A stretch of DNA of 12,842 nucleotides, from assembly GCA_005877565.1 (NCBI GenBank), contig VBOK01000144.1, positions 1 to 12,842 on the forward strand, in the 5' to 3' direction. The DNA comes from Nitrospirota bacterium (GTDB taxonomy: Bacteria; Nitrospirota; Nitrospiria; Nitrospirales; NS-4). This document shows positions 6,874 to 12,842 of the stretch, in pieces. How positions within the stretch are numbered: the stretch's first letter is position 1; each line of letters opens with the position of its first letter. The notes beneath the pieces were generated by a model, which was not told where the DNA came from, did not search any database, and saw only the letters and a list, made by a program, of their open reading frames with translations. The translations under genes were made by a program, and so were the position numbers.

Positions 6874-7556
6874 TGGATGATGCCGCCATCTCGGCGCTGA
6901 AGTTCGACGAGAAGGGCCTGATCCCCGCCATCCTGCAGGACTGGCGGGATGGGACGGTGCTGATGGTCGCCTACATGAACCGCGAGGCTCTGGAGAAGAC
7001 CCTGGAGAGCGGGATCGCGCACTTCTGGAGCCGCTCGCGGCAGGCCTTGTGGGAGAAAGGCGCGACGTCAGGCCACCGCCAGCGGGTCCGAGAGATCTTC
7101 GTGGACTGCGATCAGGACACTCTGCTGATCACGGTGACGCCGGAGGGGCCGGCCTGCCACACCGGCGAGCGGGCGTGCTTCTTCAGCCGCCTCTCGGACC
7201 TGGTGGCCTCGTGCGAAGGCGGTGCCAAGACCACCGAGTCGCATGGAGGCGTGCTGGACCGGGTCTATGAGACCATCCTCGAGCGCAAGCGCGTGCCGAC
7301 CCCGGAGTCCTACGTGGCCTCGCTGCTCAAGGCCGGCCAGGACAAAATCTTGAAGAAGGTGACCGAGGAGGCCGGGGAAGTGCTCCTCGCGTCCAAGGGG
7401 CAGAATCGCGAGGAGATTGTGCACGAGGCGGCGGACCTCCTGTTCCATCTGCTGGTCGTGCTCGGCTATCACGAGATTCCTCCCGCCGAGCTCTACCAGG
7501 AGCTGGCCCGGCGGTTTGGCAAAAGCGGGCTCGAGGAAAAACAGAGGAGAGGTTGA
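6873..7556 (+). CDS. hisIE: Bifunctional phosphoribosyl-AMP cyclohydrolase / phosphoribosyl-ATP pyrophosphatase HisIE
   Basis: This fusion catalyses steps 2 and 3 of histidine synthesis: pyrophosphate removal from PR-ATP, then ring opening of PR-AMP. Residues 1 to about 108 are the HisI cyclohydrolase, with LMVAYMNREAL, FWSRSRQALW, the metal-binding VDCDQDTLL (Asp78, Asp80, Asp82) and zinc cysteines in CHTGERACF (Cys95, Cys102). Residues from about 128 are the HisE domain, an all-alpha MazG-like pyrophosphatase. Its acidic metal ligands lie in KVTEEAGEVLLA and EIVHEAADLLFH. The 227-residue length fits a fusion. ATG 6873 overlaps the hisF stop (TAATG) with GAGG eight bases upstream. In-frame sequence further upstream is a shadow of hisF. 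It is the last histidine gene before an AT-rich repeat spacer. Confidence 0.97.
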   Translation: MDDAAISALKFDEKGLIPAILQDWRDGTVLMVAYMNREALEKTLESGIAHFWSRSRQALWEKGATSGHRQRVREIFVDCDQDTLLITVTPEGPACHTGERACFFSRLSDLVASCEGGAKTTESHGGVLDRVYETILERKRVPTPESYVASLLKAGQDKILKKVTEEAGEVLLASKGQNREEIVHEAADLLFHLLVVLGYHEIPPAELYQELARRFGKSGLEEKQRRG

Positions 7557-7557
7557 T

Positions 7558-7621
7558 CGTTAAACGTTAATCGTTGATCGGGCAGGGGAAGCTTACGTTT
7601 AACGAATAACGAATAACGAAA
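7558..7621 (+). repeat. Inverted arrays of AT-rich 7-bp repeats between hisIE and the HIT gene
   Basis: The left array (7558-7580) reads CGTTAAA, CGTTAAT, CGTTGAT, CG. The right array contains AACGAAT at 7601-7607 and 7608-7614, then AACGAAA at 7615-7621. CGTTAAACG (7558-7566) and CGTTTAACG (7596-7604) are exact reverse complements. Folded in full register, arms 7558-7580 and 7596-7618 match in 18 of 23 positions around a 15-nt loop. No T-run follows, so it is not a standard intrinsic terminator. The low GC contrasts sharply with the surrounding genes. Confidence 0.8.
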
Positions 7622-7640
7622 ACGTAGAGGGTCATCCGAT

Positions 7641-7985
7641 ATGCCAGCCCGTGATTGTCTATTTTGTCGTATTGGGTCAGGACAGATCCCCTCCAAGGTC
7701 GTCCTCCAGGACGATGAGATGTTCGCGTTCGAAGACATCAACCCCCAAGCGCCGGTCCACGTGCTGGTGATTCCCAAGCGGCATATCGGCGGCTTGAACG
7801 ACGCCGGGGAGCGGGCCCTGCTGGGGCGTCTCCTGGAGACAGCGGCCCTTGTGGCCAAGAAAAAAGGGATTGCCGAATCAGGCTATCGGGTGGTGGCCAA
7901 CACCGGCAGGGAAGGCGGCCAGACGGTCTTCCATCTGCATGTGCATGTGCTGGGCGGTCGCCAGATGACGTGGCCGCCGGGGTAA
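7641..7985 (+). CDS. HIT (histidine triad) family protein, HINT-like
   Basis: This is a 114-residue nucleotide-binding protein of the HINT branch of the HIT superfamily. Members cleave adenosine phosphoramidates and similar AMP conjugates by attack of a histidine; the cellular substrate in bacteria is usually unknown. The histidine triad is plain in VFHLHVHVLGGR (His98, His100, His102, with the third acting as nucleophile in the family). CLFC (Cys6, Cys9) near the N-terminus and PVHVLVIPKRHI are also typical. AGAGG at 7626-7630 lies 10 nt before the ATG. It is 84 nt from hisIE across the heptad-repeat spacer. The same position behind his genes is common in related genomes as far as I recall, but no role in histidine synthesis is implied. 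Confidence 0.94.
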   Translation: MPARDCLFCRIGSGQIPSKVVLQDDEMFAFEDINPQAPVHVLVIPKRHIGGLNDAGERALLGRLLETAALVAKKKGIAESGYRVVANTGREGGQTVFHLHVHVLGGRQMTWPPG

Positions 7986-7996
7986 GTACGATTTCT

Positions 7997-8026
7997 TTGA
8001 CAACTTGTTGATCTTTCTGTTACTTT
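7997..8026 (+). promoter_or_regulatory. Probable sigma70-type promoter of the dnaG-rpoD operon
   Basis: A perfect TTGACA (7997-8002) is followed after 18 bp by TACTTT (8021-8026), which keeps the first T and A and the last T of the -10 consensus. The 60-nt gap between the HIT stop and dnaG is AT-rich compared with its surroundings. The predicted transcript would start near 8033, about 35 nt before the chosen dnaG start. Confidence 0.6.
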
Positions 8027-8066
8027 AGAAGTTTCGAGTGAAGGCTCGGTGGGATCGGGGGGCAGG

Positions 8067-9921
8067 GTGGATCAAGGGTTAATCCCGGAAGAGATCATCA
8101 ACCGGATCCGCGACCGGGCCGATATCGTCGAAGTCATCAGCGCCCATCTCTCGCTCAGTAAGGGGGGGCAGAACTTTAAAGGCCTCTGTCCCTTCCACTC
8201 GGAGAAGACTCCTTCCTTCATCGTCAGCCCTTCGCGCCAGATGTTCCACTGTTTCGGCTGCGGAGAGGGAGGGAACGTCTTTACGTTCTTGATGAAGATC
8301 GAGGGTTCGTCGTTCCCGACGGTGGTGCGGAATCTCGGCGAGAAGTATGGCATCCGCGTCGAGGAACGGCCGGCCTCGCCGGCGGCCAGGCAGCGGGCGG
8401 AACAAGCGGAACGACTCGTCGAGCTGAACAAGGCGGCGGCCGAGTTCTTCCACAAGACCTTGCTGAAAGACCGGGCGGCCGAGCCGGCGCGCGCCTATCT
8501 GAAGGAGCGGGGGATCACAGCGGAGACGATCGAGCGGTTCGACATTGGCTATGCGCCCCAAGCCTGGGATGGAGCGCTGAAGGCGCTGAGCAGAGGCGGC
8601 AAGGAGGCATGGTCCGTCGAGGATCTTGCCGCCGCCGGCCTGATCGTCGCCAGGGATCAAGGCGGCAAAAAGCCCGGCGACGCATCCGGCTACTACGACC
8701 GCTTCCGCGGGCGGGTCATCCTGCCGATCCGCGACCTCCAGAAGCGCGTCATCGGCTTCGGGGGGCGTGTGATTGATGACGGGGTGCCCAAGTACCTGAA
8801 CTCGCCGGAGACCCCGCTGTTCCGGAAGGGCCGCACCCTGTATGGCCTGGAGGTGGCGCGTGAGGGCATCACGAGAGAGGACCAGGTCGTGATCGTCGAG
8901 GGTTACTTCGACGCGATCGCGCTGCACCAGGCCGGCGTGACCAACGTGGTCGCCACCCTGGGCACCGCGCTAACGTCCGAGCATGTGGATCTGATCCGGC
9001 GCTTCACCCGCCGGGTCGTGCTGCTGTTCGATCCCGACGCGGCCGGCGTGCGCGCGGCGCTGCGGACGCTGGATCTGTTTCTTGGATCGGGTCTCGCCGT
9101 CCAGGTCGGGAGCCTGCCGGAGGGGGAAGACCCGGACACGTTCGTCCGTTCTCGCGGCCCGGAGGCCTTCACCATTCTGGTCCGACAGGCGCCCTCGCTG
9201 CTGGACTTCACCGTTGCGGGCAACCTGGCGATCGGCCGGCAGGGCAGCGTGGAAGACCGCGTGCGATGCGTGGAGGAGGTCCTGGCGCTGTTGCAGAAGC
9301 TGAGCAATCCGGTCGAGAAGGCCGCGGCCCTCCACCACGTCGCCGACCAACTGGGGCTGGATGAGAAGGTCTTGATGGAACGCTACCGCCAACTCACGCG
9401 GAATTCCTCAGTTGCCGACAATGTATCTGGTGAGACTTCCGTGGGTCCGGTCGAGAGCGCGCCGCTTCCCAAGGACGAGGAGGTGCTCGTGCGGCTGCTC
9501 CTCCACGACAAACTGACGCCGCCGATGCTGGCGCAACTGGCGGCGGACGACTTTACGGATCCACGGGCGCGGCGGCTGATCGCGCTGGTTCTGGAGCGGC
9601 GGAACGAACGCGGCGAGCCGGCGGTGAACGAGGCGATCATCAACATCCAGGACGATCCCCAGTGCGGGGGCGTCGTGCGCGCGCTGTCGCTCAGCGAGCT
9701 GCCTTACGACGATGTCGGCACGGCGTTTCGCGACAGCCTGAAGGCCTTGAAGCTCAGGCGCATCGTGGACGAGATCCAGGAAGTCAAGACGGCCCAGATG
9801 GCCGCCGAGCGGGCCGGGCAGGCGGAGACCGCACGCACGCTCATGCTCCGCCAGAACGCGTTGCAGCAGGAGCGGCAGCGCCTCCTGAGCGCAGGACCAT
9901 TACCACTGACCGAGGTTGGCA

Positions 9922-9935
<14 letters not shown>
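8067..9935 (+). CDS. dnaG: DNA primase DnaG
   Basis: DnaG makes RNA primers for replication at the fork with the DnaB helicase. From GTG 8067 the protein has 622 residues and begins MDQGLIPEEIINRIRDRADI, the usual family start. A GTG at 8049 would add six residues; I prefer 8067 because of the G-rich ribosome site just upstream, but the choice is uncertain. The N-terminal zinc ribbon is CPFH and HCFGCG (Cys41, His44, Cys62, Cys65). The TOPRIM catalytic core has Glu278 in VIVEGYFDAIAL and the acidic pair Asp322 and Asp324 in LLFDPDAAG, a DPD variant of the more common DGD. The last 170 residues or so form the variable helicase-binding domain. The gene overlaps rpoD, forming a macromolecular-synthesis-type operon with its own promoter. 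Confidence 0.96.
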
Positions 9936-11721
<1,786 letters not shown>

Positions 11722-11732
11722 TGATCGCCGAA

Positions 11733-11809
11733 GGGCCCATAGCTCAGATGGTCAGAGCGGCGGACTCATAATCCGTTGGTCCCAGGTTCGAGGCCTGGTG
11801 GGCCCACCA
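11733..11809 (+). tRNA. tRNA with anticodon CAT, probably tRNA-Ile2 (lysidine type); tRNA-Met is the alternative
   Basis: The 77-nt cloverleaf folds cleanly. The acceptor stem is GGGCCCA/TGGGCCC, the D arm GCTC/GAGC, the anticodon stem GCGGA/TCCGT with loop CTCATAA (anticodon CAT at 11767-11769), and the T arm CCAGG/CCTGG with loop TTCGAGG. CCA is encoded at 11807-11809. The G1-C72 pair excludes the initiator tRNA. C4-G69 and C5-G68 in the acceptor stem, pairs used by TilS in E. coli, and the TTGGTC variable region resemble tRNA-Ile2, whose C34 becomes lysidine so that AUA is read as Ile. The gene lies 11 nt after rpoD, possibly on the same transcript. In E. coli the tRNA-Ile2 gene ileX also sits close to rpoD, which supports the Ile2 call. 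Confidence 0.93.
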
Positions 11810-11839
11810 CACCATGCCGCTCGAGGGGAGAGAGTGACG

Positions 11840-11863
11840 ATGCGCCGTCCAGTTCGTCTATGA
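11840..11863 (+). CDS. Seven-codon mini-ORF (MRRPVRL) coupled to the zinc-ribbon gene
   Basis: ATG 11840 follows a purine-rich GAGGGGAGAGAG (11823-11834) that resembles a ribosome binding site. It encodes only MRRPVRL, and its TGA (11861-11863) overlaps the next gene's ATG (11860-11862). The downstream start has no clear Shine-Dalgarno of its own. The mini-ORF could therefore deliver ribosomes to it by termination-reinitiation. A GTG two codons earlier (11834) is an alternative start. Whether it is translated is unproven. Confidence 0.4.
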   Translation: MRRPVRL

Positions 11864-12651
11864 AAGAGCACCTCGAACGACTGATCGCCCTCCAGGAGGC
11901 CGACCTTCGACTGGAAGAAATAGCCGAGCGCAAGCGCCGCATCCCCGAGATGGTCGAGGCTGTCCGCCAACCCCTCCTGACCGCGCAGGCGACGCGGGAC
12001 TCCCTCAAGCAAGAAGTCGACAAGCTGACCAAGGACCGCAAATCCTGCGAGCAGGCCCTCGCCGAGCAGGAGCAGGCCATCAGCAAGCTGCAGGACCGGA
12101 CCACCAAGGGCGAGATCAAGACCAACCGGGAGTACCAGGCGCACCTGGTCGAAATCGAGCTCGCCAAGAAGAAGAAGGGTGAGATCGAGGAGCAGCTCCT
12201 GATCCTGATGGACCAAGTGGACACGAGGAAGAAGGACCTGGCGCAGGCCGAGGCGGCCGTGAAAGAAGCGGACAAGCGCTTCGCAGCCGAGAAGGCCTCC
12301 CTGGAGGGCTCCGTGGGCGCGCTGGACGAAGAGTTGGCCGCGCTCAAGCAGAAGCGCGAAGCGATGGTCGCCGCGATCGAGCCTACGCTCCTGCGCACCT
12401 ATGAAAAGCTCCGGCGCAGCAAGAAGGGTCATGCCCTGGCTGGGGTCAACAAGGATGGAAGCTGCATGGCCTGCCGGCTACAAGTACAACCGCAGGTGGT
12501 GGCCGAGGTCAAGCGCGGCATCTCGGTCCTCACCTGCTCGAACTGCCAGCGCATCCTCTACTGGACCGGAGAGCCGGTGCAGATCGTTCCCCAGCAGGAG
12601 CGGAAGGCTGACGAAGTCGAGGTGGAAGAGACCGCCGAGACGACCGAGTAG
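11860..12651 (+). CDS. Coiled-coil C4-type zinc-ribbon protein (DUF164 / zf-RING_7 family)
   Basis: This is a conserved bacterial protein of 263 residues. Residues 1 to about 185 are Glu-, Lys- and Gln-rich and predict a long antiparallel coiled-coil hairpin (for example LAEQEQAISKLQD, LAKKKKGEIEEQLL). The C-terminal zinc ribbon has Cys202 and Cys205 in SCMACRLQVQ and Cys226 and Cys229 in LTCSNCQRILYW. Family members include Helicobacter HP0958 (FlgZ), which binds sigma54 and flagellin mRNA, and Chlamydia CT398, which binds sigma54. A link to nucleic acid or RNA polymerase is plausible but unproven here. ATG 11860 begins the family-typical EHLERLIALQEAD; 28 residues of in-frame upstream sequence overlap the tRNA and are not coding. 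It follows rpoD and a tRNA and ends at a strong palindrome. Confidence 0.9.
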   Translation: MKEHLERLIALQEADLRLEEIAERKRRIPEMVEAVRQPLLTAQATRDSLKQEVDKLTKDRKSCEQALAEQEQAISKLQDRTTKGEIKTNREYQAHLVEIELAKKKKGEIEEQLLILMDQVDTRKKDLAQAEAAVKEADKRFAAEKASLEGSVGALDEELAALKQKREAMVAAIEPTLLRTYEKLRRSKKGHALAGVNKDGSCMACRLQVQPQVVAEVKRGISVLTCSNCQRILYWTGEPVQIVPQQERKADEVEVEETAETTE

Positions 12652-12672
12652 GGGCGGGCTTTAAGCCCGCCC
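12652..12672. repeat. Perfect GC-rich palindrome after the zinc-ribbon gene
   Basis: GGGCGGGCTT (12652-12661) and AAGCCCGCCC (12663-12672) are exact reverse complements around a single T. As RNA this gives a very stable hairpin right after the stop codon (12649-12651). No T-tract follows on either side, so it may act as a weak terminator, an mRNA 3'-end stabiliser, or be a dispersed palindromic repeat. Confidence 0.7.
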
Positions 12673-12677
12673 TCCTG

Positions 12678-12744
12678 ACCCTCCCCCTCATGACCCATTG
12701 CAACGCTAAGAGCAATGGGTGCCCCGGAGGTGTGGGTGGGGGGT
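12678..12744. repeat. Imperfect inverted-repeat element with a 9-bp perfect stem
   Basis: ACCCATTGC (12693-12701) and GCAATGGGT (12712-12720) pair perfectly across a 10-nt loop. Outside them a C-rich arm (ACCCTCCCCC from 12678) faces a G-rich arm (GGGTGGGGGGT, 12734-12744) that can pair with few mismatches. The whole resembles a small REP-like element filling the gap before the next promoter. I see no coding potential in it. Confidence 0.5.
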
Positions 12745-12747
12745 AGC

Positions 12748-12776
12748 TTGATCGCGTGCGAACAGAATCTTATAAT
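12748..12776 (+). promoter_or_regulatory. Strong sigma70-type promoter
   Basis: TTGATC (12748-12753) and a perfect TATAAT (12771-12776) are separated by the optimal 17 bp. Transcription would start near 12783, giving a leader of about 33 nt before the TTG start at 12816. It is the best promoter match in the window and marks a new transcription unit. Confidence 0.75.
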
Positions 12777-12815
12777 ACGCCGCTGCCTGGCTTCTGCTTC
12801 GGACGGAGGCCGCCT

Positions 12816-12842
12816 TTGAAAACGAAAGCAAAAAGGCCTTTT
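12816..12842 (+). CDS. Start of an unidentified gene, cut by the window end
   Basis: GGAGG (12805-12809) is followed after 6 nt by TTG 12816, which opens a frame reading MKTKAKRPF to the last base. The basic start could begin a signal peptide or a cytoplasmic protein; nine codons do not allow a family call. The consensus promoter 40 nt upstream supports a real gene. An alternative is a structured RNA beginning near 12783. Confidence 0.4.

Noticed and set aside
11733..11809. Initiator tRNA-fMet
   Set aside because: Position 1-72 is a G-C pair rather than a mismatch, and the anticodon stem lacks the run of three G-C pairs next to the loop.
12652..12672. Classical intrinsic terminator
   Set aside because: The hairpin is strong but the following bases are TCCTGACC, with no T-tract; it is listed as a palindromic repeat instead.

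Overview
The window is a dense, GC-rich chromosomal segment of core genes, all on the + strand. It contains no phage, plasmid, CRISPR or transposase sequence that I can see. The gene order (prmC, murA, hisG, hisD, hisB, hisH, a lipoprotein, hisA, hisF, hisIE, a HIT protein, then dnaG and rpoD) and the short-form HisG suggest a Gram-negative bacterium of the Nitrospirota or an old 'deltaproteobacterial' lineage. A Nitrospira-like genome is my best guess. That is inference from gene order and protein style, not a database result.

Region 1 (1-7556) is one tightly packed operon: the 3' end of prmC, then murA, hisG, hisD, hisB, hisH, a broken lipoprotein gene, hisA, hisF and the fusion hisIE. Most neighbours overlap by 1 or 4 nt (TGATG, ATGA, GTGA, TAATG), which points to translational coupling. 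The His enzymes cover every step from PRPP/ATP to histidine except the aminotransferase (HisC) and histidinol-phosphate phosphatase. HisZ, which a short HisG normally needs, is also absent here. MurA starts peptidoglycan synthesis and heads the operon.

Region 2 (7557-7985) is an AT-rich spacer made of inverted arrays of 7-bp repeats, followed by a HIT/HINT-family nucleotide hydrolase.

Region 3 (7986-12651) resembles a macromolecular-synthesis operon: a promoter with a perfect TTGACA box, dnaG (primase), rpoD (primary sigma factor), a CAT-anticodon tRNA that is probably tRNA-Ile2, a 7-codon mini-ORF, and a coiled-coil C4 zinc-ribbon protein.

Region 4 (12652-12842) holds a perfect GC-rich palindrome, a second inverted-repeat element, and a strong sigma70-type promoter with a ribosome binding site and the first nine codons of another gene, which runs off the window.

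I found no new multi-gene system. The most interesting observations are local. HisF carries an in-frame 21-bp repeat array that begins exactly at its catalytic Asp130. The lipoprotein gene between hisH and hisA has a frameshift that looks like a scar of an internal deletion. HisD has Glu in place of the zinc-ligand Gln259. A heptad-repeat spacer separates hisIE from the HIT gene. A mini-ORF appears to be coupled to the zinc-ribbon gene. The C-terminal tail of PrmC is made of repeat sequence.
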